From positions 1-54,122 of the forward strand of contig CAZCGU010000018.1 of the NCBI GenBank assembly GCA_964498525.1: 54,122 bases of DNA, read 5' to 3'. A program made the position numbers and the translations under genes. This DNA comes from DTU098 sp964498525 (GTDB lineage Bacteria > Bacillota > Desulfotomaculia > Desulfotomaculales > Pelotomaculaceae). Position 1 is the first letter of the stretch; every line of letters begins with the position of its first letter. Below the pieces are notes generated by a model. It saw only the letters and a program-made list of their open reading frames with translations, was not told where the DNA came from and ran no database searches. Positions 15,658-23,986 of the stretch are shown piece after piece.

Positions 15658-17841
15658 TTAGGCCAAATCAAAACGATCCGCATTCATCACCTTATTCCAG
15701 GCCGCAACGAAGTCCTGGATGAACTTCTCCCGGGAATCGTCGGAGGCGTAGACTTCCGCAATAGCCCTCAGCTGGGAGTTGGAGCCAAAGACAAGATCTA
15801 CCCGGGTGCCGGTCCACTTCAGTTCGCCTGTCGCCCGGTCACGCCCCTCAAACACTTCTTCATCTTCGGAAGCTGCCTTCCAAACTGTACCCATATCAAG
15901 GAGATTCACGAAAAAGTCGTTTGTAAGCGTTTCCGGGGACATGGTAAAGACACCGTGCCGGGATTGTCCGTAGTTTGCGTTTAAAACCCGCAGGCCGCCG
16001 ACGAGTACCGTCATTTCCGGAGCAGTCAAAGTCAGCAGCTGCGCCCGGTCAACCAGGAGTTCCTCCGTCCTGACGGAATATTTTGTTTTGAGGTAGTTGC
16101 GGAACCCGTCTGCTTTCGGTTCAAGCACCGCAAATGATTGCACGTCTGTTTGTTCCTGCGAGGCATCCGTGCGTCCGGGGAGAAAGGGAACAACCAAATT
16201 AAAGCCGGCATTTTGGGCCGCCCGTTCGATACCCGCGCACCCTCCGAGGACAATCAGGTCAGCCAGGGATACTTTCTTTTTACCCGCCTGGACGCTATTA
16301 AACTCCGACTGGATCTGTTCCAGGGCCTGAAGTACCGTATTCAGTTGGTCCGGTTGATTCACTTCCCAATCCTTTTGCGGCGTCAGACGGATACGCGCCC
16401 CGTTTGCCCCGCCGCGCTTATCGGAATCGCGGAAGGTCGATGCCGAGGCCCAGGCTGTCGCCACAAGCTGAGAGACCGATAATCCCGAAGCCAATATTTT
16501 ACCTTTGAGCTCAACGATATCTTTTTCGTCAACCAATTCATGATCAACAGCAGGTACGGAATCCTGCCAGATTAGTTCCTCGGCGGGGACCTCGGGTCCA
16601 AGATAGCGAGAGCGTGGTCCCATATCGCGGTGGGTCAGCTTAAACCAGGCGCGGGCAAAAGCATCCGCAAATTCCTCCGGGTTTTTCAGATAGCGCCTCG
16701 CTATCGGTTCGTAGATCGGGTCCATCCGCAGGGAGAGGTCCGCCGTGGTCATAATCGGGGCATGCCGCTTGGAAGGATCGTGCGCGTCCTCCACGGTGTC
16801 CGCCGCGTCCGGGTCGGCGGGAATCCACTGCCAGGCTCCGGCGGGGCTTTTAACTAAATCCCAATCATATTTGAACAGTGTTTCCAAATAGCCCATGTCC
16901 CATGTGGTGGGTTTCGGCTTCCAGGCGCCTTCAATACCGCTGCCAATCGTATCTCCGCCTTTACCGCTTTTAAAACTACTCTTCCAGCCAAGTCCTTGTT
17001 CCTCCATGCCGGCGGCCTCCGGTTCAGGGCCCACGTGGGTAGCCGGGCCCGCGCCGTGGGTTTTGCCAAATGTATGCCCTCCGGCGATAAGCGCAACGGT
17101 CTCCTCATCGTTCATAGCCATGCGGGCAAAGGTCTCCCGCACATCATGGCCGGAAGCGCGAACAGTCGGTTGGCCATTGGGACCTTCCGGATTCACGTAA
17201 ATCAGCCCCATCTGTACGGCGGCAAGGGGATTTTCCAGCTCCCGTTTGCCGGAATGGCGCACATCACCAAGCCACTCGCTTTCGGAACCCCAGTAAACGT
17301 CTTCCTGGGGCTCCCAAACGTCCTCACGTCCGCCGCCAAAGCCAAACGTCCTGCATCCCATCGATTCTAACGCACAATTTCCAGCAAGAATCATAAGATC
17401 GGCCCAGGAAATTTTTTTGCCGTATTTCCTTTTGATGGGCTCCAGCAAACGGCGGGCCTTGTCGAGGTTCACGTTATCCGGCCAGCTGTTAAGGGGCGCC
17501 AAACGCTGGGTTCCATCCCCCGCACCGCCGCGTCCGTCGCCCATTCTGTAAGTTCCTGCGCTGTGCCAGGCCATACGGATGAAGAGGGGTCCGTAGTGAC
17601 CGTAATCGGCGGGCCACCAATCCTGGGAGTCGGTCATCAACGCGTACAGGTCTTTCTTCAGCGCAGCAAAATCCAGTTTTTTAAATTCTTCGGAATACTT
17701 AAAGTCCCCGCCCAGCGGATTGCTCAAGTTTGAATTTTGATGCAGAATCTTCAGGTTCAACTGATTCGGCCACCAATCTTTGTTAGAGGCGCCGCCACCG
17801 GAAACGGTTTTTCCCACACTTCCCGCCGCTTTGTTTTCCAT
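15658..17841 (-). CDS. katG: catalase-peroxidase
   Basis: 727-residue haem enzyme that removes hydrogen peroxide by catalase and peroxidase reactions. The N-terminal domain holds the distal site RMAWHSAGTYR (Arg89, Trp92, His93), the cross-linking partners Tyr215 (GLIYVNPEG) and Met241 (RMAMND), and the proximal His256 in GGHTFGKTHG; spacing agrees with known KatG. The C-terminal domain is the usual inactive duplicate. Starts at ATG after GAGGAGGGG. It follows perR by 36 bases, so the two form an operon under the PerR-type operator: peroxide should raise its own scavenger. The length is normal. Confidence 0.97.
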   Translation of the reverse strand: MENKAAGSVGKTVSGGGASNKDWWPNQLNLKILHQNSNLSNPLGGDFKYSEEFKKLDFAALKKDLYALMTDSQDWWPADYGHYGPLFIRMAWHSAGTYRMGDGRGGAGDGTQRLAPLNSWPDNVNLDKARRLLEPIKRKYGKKISWADLMILAGNCALESMGCRTFGFGGGREDVWEPQEDVYWGSESEWLGDVRHSGKRELENPLAAVQMGLIYVNPEGPNGQPTVRASGHDVRETFARMAMNDEETVALIAGGHTFGKTHGAGPATHVGPEPEAAGMEEQGLGWKSSFKSGKGGDTIGSGIEGAWKPKPTTWDMGYLETLFKYDWDLVKSPAGAWQWIPADPDAADTVEDAHDPSKRHAPIMTTADLSLRMDPIYEPIARRYLKNPEEFADAFARAWFKLTHRDMGPRSRYLGPEVPAEELIWQDSVPAVDHELVDEKDIVELKGKILASGLSVSQLVATAWASASTFRDSDKRGGANGARIRLTPQKDWEVNQPDQLNTVLQALEQIQSEFNSVQAGKKKVSLADLIVLGGCAGIERAAQNAGFNLVVPFLPGRTDASQEQTDVQSFAVLEPKADGFRNYLKTKYSVRTEELLVDRAQLLTLTAPEMTVLVGGLRVLNANYGQSRHGVFTMSPETLTNDFFVNLLDMGTVWKAASEDEEVFEGRDRATGELKWTGTRVDLVFGSNSQLRAIAEVYASDDSREKFIQDFVAAWNKVMNADRFDLA

Positions 17842-17877
17842 TTTAAATCTAACCCCTCCTCTGTCTGTTTTTTATTT

Positions 17878-18300
17878 TTAGAGGCATTCAGGACAAATGC
17901 CTCTAAAATATACGTTTTTTTCATGAATTTTGAAATTTTTCAGATCTGTTGAGGTCAACCTGTCCATGTCAACAGCAAAATCACAGATTTTACCGCAGGA
18001 TTCACACTTGAAATGCCCATGGTTTTGGGTGGCGATGTCGTATCTCGTTTCACTGCATTCAATGGCAATTGCTCTGACCAAACCTGCTTCTACAAGTATT
18101 TTTAATGTATTGTAAATCGTTGTTTTCGACAACGTCGGTATGTCCTCCAGCAGGTCAGTGAATATCTTATCCGCGGTTGGGTGGCAATGATTTTCAATAA
18201 GATACTCTAAAACCTTCAGCCTCTGATAGGAAAGGTGAATATTTTTTGATTCCAATTCTTTTTTTAAATCTTCAAATAAGGGTTTTATCCAACTCACCAC
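17878..18300 (-). CDS. perR: Fur-family peroxide-responsive repressor, PerR-like
   Basis: 140-residue metal-dependent repressor. The winged helix occupies about residues 20-85 (LSYQRLKVLEYL, HPTADKIF, LSKTTIYNTLKIL). The regulatory metal ligands of PerR appear conserved: His in CHPTAD, the YD before NHGH, the two His of NHGH, and an Asp near 104. Two CxxC motifs (CESC, CPEC) form the structural zinc site. Peroxide oxidises such His ligands when iron is bound and releases the operator. Position ahead of katG and the operator at 18338 favour PerR over Fur or Zur. The GTG start at 18300 overlaps its AGGTGG binding site, so the exact start is uncertain. Confidence 0.9.
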   Translation of the reverse strand: MVSWIKPLFEDLKKELESKNIHLSYQRLKVLEYLIENHCHPTADKIFTDLLEDIPTLSKTTIYNTLKILVEAGLVRAIAIECSETRYDIATQNHGHFKCESCGKICDFAVDMDRLTSTDLKNFKIHEKNVYFRGICPECL

Positions 18301-18337
18301 CTGATGTTAATGAGTATAAATTTGAGTCAAGAACAAT

Positions 18338-18354
18338 GTTGTAATGATTACAAC
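18338..18354. promoter_or_regulatory. PerR-box-like operator
   Basis: GTTGTAAT-G-ATTACAAC is a perfect 8-1-8 inverted repeat. It matches the TTATAATnATTATAA PerR consensus at most positions and begins three bases after the -10 box of the perR-katG promoter, where bound repressor would block transcription and autoregulate. Confidence 0.8.
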
Positions 18355-18357
18355 TTT

Positions 18358-18387
18358 ATTATATTTACTAATACAAGCCCTTGTCAA
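18358..18387 (-). promoter_or_regulatory. promoter of perR-katG
   Basis: On the minus strand a perfect TTGACA (18382-18387), an 18-base spacer and a perfect TATAAT (18358-18363) precede the operator. The 5' leader to perR would be about 50 bases. Confidence 0.8.
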
Positions 18388-18868
18388 CAGAAATATTGAT
18401 CTTTTTAAGAAATTAAAGAAAGGGGTCTGGCGGTGCGTATGGAACGTTTCCAGCTCCCCTTCCGCTGTTTTCAGTTCACCAGGCGTCCCAAGGGAACGGC
18501 CTGGTTTGCTATCCAATGCCCACAAATATAAAAAACAGGCCCCTGGCCTGTCCAAGCAACATTAATATCCGGTCCGGTCAAGCCGCTCCATTATGTGATC
18601 TCCAGCGCAGCCGGCGGCATGGGCGACTATCCCCTGAACCGATATTTTAAAAAAACCTCCATTCAAACAGCTAAAGCGGCCCTTGTTTTTCTATTGGGAA
18701 GAATCTTTCCAACCGGGTATTAATTTTAGAAAAGTTTTCATCACAGGCGAACCATTGCATCTGTCTGCTGTTCTGGAAGTATCAATAGTTTCTGCCACCC
18801 CGGCGCGTTATCTTAAAATGGAGTGGATTTTTTCAGCTTTCCTTCTTATCTTCTTTTTCCCGCGTTCT

Positions 18869-20311
18869 TTATTCGGCCAGCTTTTCCCGCAGCATCGCGT
18901 TAACCACACCGGGATTGGCCTGGCCCCTGGTAGCCTTCATCACCTGTCCCACTAAAAAGCCGATGGCTTTTTCCTTGCCGGACAGAAAATCAGCCACTGA
19001 TTTGGGATTTTTGTCGATAACTTCGGCAATTATCCGGTTTAATTGGCTTTCGTCGGAAATTTGGGACAGGCCCCTTTCCATTACGATCTGATCCGGTTCC
19101 TTGCCTTCCTCAAACATAACTTCAAATACCTCTTTGCCCATCTTATTGCTGATGGCTCCCTTTTCAATCAGTTTCAGCAGGGAGGCCAGTCCGCCGGGGG
19201 TAACCTTTGCTTCACCTAACTCCAGATTGCGGGCGTTCAACAACCGCAACAGCTCGCCCATGATCCAGTTACTGACGGTTTTAGCGTCGGTGCACTTCTT
19301 TAAAACAGCGTCAAAAAACTCCGCCAGGGCCAGGGAACTGGTAATTACGCCGGCATCATAGGCCGGGAGCCCGTGTTCCTCAACCAGGCGTTTCCTGCGG
19401 GCGTCGGGCAATTCCGGGATAGTGGCCCGGACCTCTTCAATCCACTGGGCCGTGAGCTCGACGGGGGGCAGCTCGTACTCCAAAAAACACCTGTAATCCG
19501 GGTTTTCCTTGCTGCGCATGGTTACGGTCAGCCCCAGGTTTTCATCCCAGCCCCGGGTTTCCTGGATAACTCTTCCCCCCTCTTCCAGAACAGCGATCTG
19601 CCTTTCCATCTCATAATCAATGGCCCGCTGGACGGCACGGAAGGAATTCATATTCTTTATTTCTGTTCTAACGCCCAGGGCCGTTGTACCGGCCGGGCGT
19701 ACCGAAACGTTGGCGTCACAGCGCAGGGAACCCTGCTCCATCTTGACGTCGGAAACGCCGGTGTATTCCAGGATGGCCTTCAGCTTTTCCAGGTAGGCTT
19801 TGGCCTCTTCGCCCGAACTCATCTCGGGTTCCGATACTATTTCTATGAGGGGGTTCCCGGACCGGTTATAGTCCACATAGGAACAACGGGAAGTTGTAAT
19901 GGACCCGCCCTGGTGAGTAAGTTTCCCGGGATCCTCCTCCATATGGGCCCTGGTAATGTTAATCCGTTTGCTTCCGCCATCCAGATCCAGATCGAGATAT
20001 CCCCCGGTGGCTATGGGCCGGAAAACCTGGGAGATCTGAAAACCCTTGGGTAGATCAGGGTAGTAATAATTTTTCCGGTCAAACCAGGTATAGGTTCCTA
20101 TTTCGCAATTCAGAGCCAGGCCGGCTTTGACGGCCAGCTCTACAGCCTTTTTATTTAAAACGCCCGTACTGCCGGGAAGTCCCAGGCAGACGGGACAGAC
20201 CTGGGTGTTGGGCTCTTTGCCGAATTCCGTGGAACAGCCGCAGAATAATTTCGTGTCCGTTTTTAATTCCACGTGGACCTCCAAGCCGATAACTGCTTCG
20301 TATCTGCTCAT
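18869..20311 (-). CDS. gatB: GatB-family amidotransferase subunit B, diverged
   Basis: 480-residue subunit that in GatCAB binds Glu-tRNA(Gln)/Asp-tRNA(Asn), activates the acyl group with ATP and receives ammonia from GatA. The N-terminal cradle keeps VIGLEVHVELKT, the zinc cysteines CGC and CPVC, DRKNYYYPDLPKG, HMEEDPGK and NPLIEIVSEP; the C-terminus keeps the GatB/YqeY helical domain ending in GFLVGQVMKATRGQANP. The normally invariant DYRYFPEPDL signature reads DYRCFLEYEL (residues 272-281), and TRRWDE reads TRGWDE. These changes accompany a defective GatA. Starts at ATG after GGGGG; it is the last gene of gatCAB. It may be a paralogue of a working copy elsewhere. Confidence 0.9.
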   Translation of the reverse strand: MSRYEAVIGLEVHVELKTDTKLFCGCSTEFGKEPNTQVCPVCLGLPGSTGVLNKKAVELAVKAGLALNCEIGTYTWFDRKNYYYPDLPKGFQISQVFRPIATGGYLDLDLDGGSKRINITRAHMEEDPGKLTHQGGSITTSRCSYVDYNRSGNPLIEIVSEPEMSSGEEAKAYLEKLKAILEYTGVSDVKMEQGSLRCDANVSVRPAGTTALGVRTEIKNMNSFRAVQRAIDYEMERQIAVLEEGGRVIQETRGWDENLGLTVTMRSKENPDYRCFLEYELPPVELTAQWIEEVRATIPELPDARRKRLVEEHGLPAYDAGVITSSLALAEFFDAVLKKCTDAKTVSNWIMGELLRLLNARNLELGEAKVTPGGLASLLKLIEKGAISNKMGKEVFEVMFEEGKEPDQIVMERGLSQISDESQLNRIIAEVIDKNPKSVADFLSGKEKAIGFLVGQVMKATRGQANPGVVNAMLREKLAE

Positions 20312-20355
20312 CTTGACCCCCCTGTAAGTATATTGCTAACGGGACAAGCCCGGTT

Positions 20356-21795
20356 TTAGCCGGTTTGTTTCAAACTTTGCTCCAAAGCATAGCCCACCTT
20401 GAGCAGGGTGCCTTCGTCAAAATGCCGGGCAATAAGCTGCAGACCCACGGGGAGTCCCTCCACCAGGCCGCAGGGCAGGGACATGGCGGGCAAACCTGCC
20501 AGATTGGCTGGTACGGTAAAGACATGGGACTGATACATGGCCAGGGAATCCTCCGCTTTTTCCCCTATTTTAAAGGCAGTTGAGGGGCTTACGGGTGTTA
20601 AAAGGCAGTCGAATTCTTCCCATACCCCGGCAAAATCCTCTTTCACCAGGGTCCGGAACTTCAGGGCTTTGACGTAGCAATCCTTATAGTTACCGGTACT
20701 CAAGGCATAGGTTCCCAGCATAATCCGCTTTTTCACCTCGGCTCCGAAGCCATCGCCCCGGGTCTTCTGGAACATGTTCAAGATATCGGCGGCGTCCGCC
20801 CGCAGGCCGTACCTGACCCCGTCGTACCGGGCCAGGTTGGAGCTGGCTTCGGCGGAGGAAATAAGGTAATGGGCCGGCAGGGCGTATTCCGTATGGGGCA
20901 TGCTTGCCTCTTCACAGACGGCGCCCAATTCCTCCAGTTTACGAACCGCTTCCTGAAGCTTTGCCGCCACCCGGGGCGCCAGACCCGCCCCGAAATATTC
21001 CCGGGGCAAGCCAACCCTGAGCCCTTTGACATAACCGGCCGGATCCTCTTTAAGGGCGGGCACTCCCACGGAAGTTGAGGTGGCGTCCCTGTCATCCCGG
21101 CCGCAGATGATCTTTAAGATTGGGGCCAGATCCGCCACCTCCCGGGTAAAGGGCCCGATTTGATCCAGGGAAGAGGCATGGGAGATCAAACCGTAGCGGG
21201 AGACACGGCCGTAAGTGGGTTTAAGTCCCACAACACCACAAAAAGCAGCCGGCAGGCGGATCGAGCCTTCCGCATCTGAGCCCAGGGCAAAGGATGCTTC
21301 CCCCGTGGCTACGGCAGCCGCAGCCCCCCCGCAGGAACCGCCGGGAACGGCCCCGGGGTCAAAGGGGTTTCTGGTAGTTAAGAACGCTGAGTTCTCCGTT
21401 GAAGCGCCCAGGGCAAACTCGTCCAGATTGCACTTGCCGACAACTATAGCGCCGGCTTCCTTCAACCTTTCCAAAACGGCGGCATCATAAGGCGGAATGA
21501 AGCCTTCCAGCATTTTAGAAGCGCAGGTGGTTTTTACTCCCTTCGTACAAATATTGTCGGTTATAGCCACAGGAATTCCCGCCAGGGGGGAGAGCTCTTC
21601 TCCCCGCCCCCGTTTCTGATCGATTGTCCGGGCCTGGGCCAGGGCTTCCTCTTTTATAACTGTGATCAAGGCGCCGATTTTATCTTCCATCTGACTGACG
21701 CGTTCCAGGCAGGCACTGGTTAACTCCTCGCTGCTGACCTCTTTCCTTTCCATGAGTTCCCTCAGCCGGCGCACCGGTAATGTATGTAGCTGCAT
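20356..21795 (-). CDS. gatA: GatA-family amidase subunit lacking the catalytic lysine
   Basis: 479-residue amidase-signature protein, the glutaminase subunit of GatCAB that normally frees ammonia from Gln. Overall it is full length and well conserved with GatA (VGLKPTYGRVSRYGL, SSLDQIGP, KRIMLGTYALS). The Ser-cisSer-Lys triad is not intact: the usual GIKDN or GVKDN reads AITDN, so position 79 is Thr (codon ACC) instead of the essential Lys. Ser154 and Ser178 remain, but their surroundings are changed: GGSSGGSAA reads GGSCGGAAA and DTGGSIRQP reads DAEGSIRLP, which puts Glu in the oxyanion loop. Classical glutaminase activity is therefore doubtful. Starts at ATG after AGGAGG, 14 bases behind gatC. 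Confidence 0.9.
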   Translation of the reverse strand: MQLHTLPVRRLRELMERKEVSSEELTSACLERVSQMEDKIGALITVIKEEALAQARTIDQKRGRGEELSPLAGIPVAITDNICTKGVKTTCASKMLEGFIPPYDAAVLERLKEAGAIVVGKCNLDEFALGASTENSAFLTTRNPFDPGAVPGGSCGGAAAAVATGEASFALGSDAEGSIRLPAAFCGVVGLKPTYGRVSRYGLISHASSLDQIGPFTREVADLAPILKIICGRDDRDATSTSVGVPALKEDPAGYVKGLRVGLPREYFGAGLAPRVAAKLQEAVRKLEELGAVCEEASMPHTEYALPAHYLISSAEASSNLARYDGVRYGLRADAADILNMFQKTRGDGFGAEVKKRIMLGTYALSTGNYKDCYVKALKFRTLVKEDFAGVWEEFDCLLTPVSPSTAFKIGEKAEDSLAMYQSHVFTVPANLAGLPAMSLPCGLVEGLPVGLQLIARHFDEGTLLKVGYALEQSLKQTG

Positions 21796-21809
21796 ATTAT
21801 ACCTCCTGC

Positions 21810-22094
21810 TTAAACAATACGGGGAACGACAAAGGACCCCTCTTCTACTTCCGGCGCATTGGCCAGGACCAGCTCTTTAGACAAACTCCCCTGGGGCCTG
21901 TCCTCCCTAAGGATGTTCACAAAGGGAAGGACGTGGGCAGCGGGCTCTACAGCGCTGGTATCCAGTTTGTTCAAGAGCTCCAGGTAGTCCAGGACGGCAT
22001 TAAGGGATCCGGTCAAGGCGGCCAGTTCACCCGCCTGCAAATCAAGCCGGCTCAAAAAGGCCAGTTGTTCCACATCTCTGTCGCTGATTTTCAA
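21810..22094 (-). CDS. gatC: GatC, GatCAB assembly subunit
   Basis: 94-residue helper subunit that wraps around GatA and GatB and stabilises the complex. It matches GatC along its length: KISDRDVEQLAFLSRLDL at the start, a LNAVLDYLELLNKLDTSAVEP core, and the extended tail with VNILREDRP and FVVPRIV. TTG at 22094 is chosen because it gives the usual MKIS-type start 10 bases after AAGGA; the frame continues to a GTG at 22127 without a binding site. First gene of gatCAB, 14 bases before gatA. Confidence 0.88.
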   Translation of the reverse strand: MKISDRDVEQLAFLSRLDLQAGELAALTGSLNAVLDYLELLNKLDTSAVEPAAHVLPFVNILREDRPQGSLSKELVLANAPEVEEGSFVVPRIV

Positions 22095-22150
22095 TATACA
22101 CACATCCTTCTTTGTTTGAATCCGCACTTTTCAATAATTGTACAAACATT

Positions 22151-22179
22151 ATTATATTAGAAAACAGGCATTCTAGCAA
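22151..22179 (-). promoter_or_regulatory. promoter of gatCAB
   Basis: On the minus strand TTGCTA (22174-22179), a 17-base spacer and a perfect TATAAT (22151-22156) lie about 57 bases before the gatC start. It argues that the unusual operon is still transcribed. Confidence 0.72.
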
Positions 22180-22301
22180 TTATCACTAAACTGCCTGGCA
22201 AAACAGCAACCGGCGTTACACCCGGCCTATAAGTAATTACCGGAAATGCAGCCGGTATCCCCACTGGCAAGGGGGAATAGTAGGTATTCCTTCTTATTTT
22301 C

Positions 22302-22433
22302 GTGCCGTTCCTGTGGTTATCCCCCCGCGGAGAGACGATAATTTGCGAAGGCATCGAGATGTATCCCCACCGGTTGGAGGAGATTTTTGCTGCGGCTGCA
22401 GCCGAAGCTATAAAACTGGCCGGGCGCTTTTAA
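22302..22433 (+). CDS. possible 43-residue protein between gatC and UPF0756
   Basis: A plus-strand frame starting at GTG 22302 encodes a peptide whose C-terminal half looks protein-like (MYPHRLEEIFAAAAAEAIKL, an amphipathic Ala-rich helix). The ribosome binding site is weak. It could be a remnant of a longer gene or chance. The rest of the 394-base gap contains only the gat promoter. Confidence 0.25.
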   Translation: MPFLWLSPRGETIICEGIEMYPHRLEEIFAAAAAEAIKLAGRF

Positions 22434-22488
22434 GACGGTCCTGGGTAAACAGTAGCCTCCTGGTTCTCTTTTACGGCATCCCTTTGCT

Positions 22489-22953
22489 TCATTTGCCGCA
22501 CCCCATCAGTCCCATAACCAGGGCTACCATACCGGCGGCAATAAGAGGACCTACCGGCACGCCCCGGAAGAAAGCAACGCCCACAATGGTGCCCACCATA
22601 AGCCCCACCATCACCTGGGGCTGGGAAGTCAGGAAACCGACTCCCCGTCCCCCCAGATAGGCCACGAAAATACCCGTGGCCAGGGCCACCAGCCCGGTGG
22701 GGCTGGCCATGGTTTTATATAGCTCAGACCAGCCAACCCCCCCCCGGGCAAAGGGAATCAGGATGGCCAGGGTGATAATGCCAATGCCCACATTGAGGGC
22801 GTTTTTTTCCAAAAAGGGAAACAGCGCCTCGTTGGGCAGAAGGCGCAGCACCAAAAGCGCCCCCGCCGCCGCAGCCACCACATAATTCTTTCCAACAATA
22901 CCCAGTAAAATTATGATCAAAAGCAGAACACCTGCTTGTCCCCAAGCCGTCAA
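22489..22953 (-). CDS. UPF0756 (DUF441) integral membrane protein
   Basis: 154 residues with four or five hydrophobic segments (GVLLLIIILLGIVG, AAAAGALLVLRLL, NVGIGIITLAILIPF, GLVALATGIFVAYLGG and a C-terminal helix). The GVGFLTSQPQVMVGLMVGTI and RGVPVGPLIAAG motifs are typical of the family, as is the length of about 150. TTG at 22953 is preferred: it lies 8-9 bases after AGGGGGG and yields the usual family start, whereas the longer frame to 23025 has no binding site. The function of the family is unknown; the protein lies in the cytoplasmic membrane. Confidence 0.87.
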   Translation of the reverse strand: MTAWGQAGVLLLIIILLGIVGKNYVVAAAAGALLVLRLLPNEALFPFLEKNALNVGIGIITLAILIPFARGGVGWSELYKTMASPTGLVALATGIFVAYLGGRGVGFLTSQPQVMVGLMVGTIVGVAFFRGVPVGPLIAAGMVALVMGLMGCGK

Positions 22954-23099
22954 AAAACTACCCCCCTGAAAAACCCGTGTCCCCCGCGCCGGCACGGCCG
23001 CTTCGTTGCGAATCTTGCACAACACGAATAACGCGCCCGGCCGCTAAGAGCGGTCCGCCCCGGCGCATAGCTCATGTTTTTACACGTCAGTTTTTCGTT

Positions 23100-23501
23100 C
23101 TATGCTTTTTGCTCTATTTCCGTAACGCATTCTGTTTTGATTTTTCCCACCAGAAACTTCAGGGCATCTATAACATGGGGTCTGATATCGCCACCTATCA
23201 ACACATACATGATATCATCTCCAACCACCAGATGCCCTTCATTTAGCCAAACTTTTACGCAGTAGATCCCTTCCATCTTATAAGTTTCCGCAATAACGCC
23301 CTCAACTTTAACCGCATCATAGGAAAATTCCATTCCCTTTACCAGGGTGCCATCATCAAATCCCTGGCGAACTTTGGCTTTAGGCGTTTGGCGTACAACA
23401 CCATTATGGATTAAAAACATCCCTACTTTGGAAGCAGTGGGATCCGCTTTTACTTCCTTGAGCCATTCATCGATAGATGGCGGTGTTTTTTTATTATTCA
23501 C
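23100..23501 (-). CDS. MoaE-like molybdopterin synthase large-subunit homologue
   Basis: 133 residues resembling MoaE, which with thiocarboxylated MoaD inserts the dithiolene sulfurs into precursor Z during molybdenum cofactor synthesis. Fold markers include HNGVVRQTPK at the place of the FVGxVR strand, the core GVIAETYKMEGIYCVKVWLNEGHLVVGDDIMYVLIGG and DALKFLVGKIKTE at the place of the DxLKxxxPIWKKE active-site lysines. The match is loose: HR.G becomes LNEG and the terminal WKKE is lost. No other moa or moe gene is nearby. It may be a regulatory or specialised homologue of the family. GTG start with AAAGGAG upstream. Confidence 0.65.
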   Translation of the reverse strand: MNNKKTPPSIDEWLKEVKADPTASKVGMFLIHNGVVRQTPKAKVRQGFDDGTLVKGMEFSYDAVKVEGVIAETYKMEGIYCVKVWLNEGHLVVGDDIMYVLIGGDIRPHVIDALKFLVGKIKTECVTEIEQKA

Positions 23502-23986
23502 GGGTTAATACGCTCCTTTTATAATATTAGTTGTCCCCGCTGTTCAATGCCGCCGGCAGGTGTAGTAGGCACTTATTAATAGGCGCCAAACCCAAAACAA
23601 ACGCAACGGCTAAACCACTGGGGTATTTTTCCCCACGGCAAGGCTTCAACCGGGACAACCACCGTTGTGACTTGTATTCTAATGGATCCAATACTTTATG
23701 CCATAGAAACAAAATCAGGGAAATAATTATCCGTCCAATATAACATTATCCTAGCGGGAACAAAAAATTGCAATAGCTTCCCCACTTCCAACTTCACCGG
23801 AACCTAATCCGGACTTTTAAGTCACCGTAAAATTAAGCAACTATTCAGAGGCGTCGGCGTGATCATGTTCAATGCTAGCATGTCCAGAAAAAACTAGCAT
23901 ATTTATTCCCTGTTCCTAACGCTAACAAGTTGTTCCGGCGCCCTTTGCCAACGATATTGCAATTGTAGATATCCAGGCCAGGACTT
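23502..23986. other. intergenic region, no recognised feature
   Basis: A 485-base AT-rich gap between two leftward genes. A short perfect palindrome, ATGCTAGCAT (about 23872-23881), is followed by a second CTAGCAT 13 bases later. No coding frame or terminator is convincing. Confidence 0.4.

Larger units (their letters stand above)
18301..18868. other. perR upstream region and gatB downstream region
   Basis: A 568-base gap. The first 90 bases hold the operator and promoter. From about 18400 to 18868 I see no feature: no convincing frame, and no clear terminator for gatB. Confidence 0.5.
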
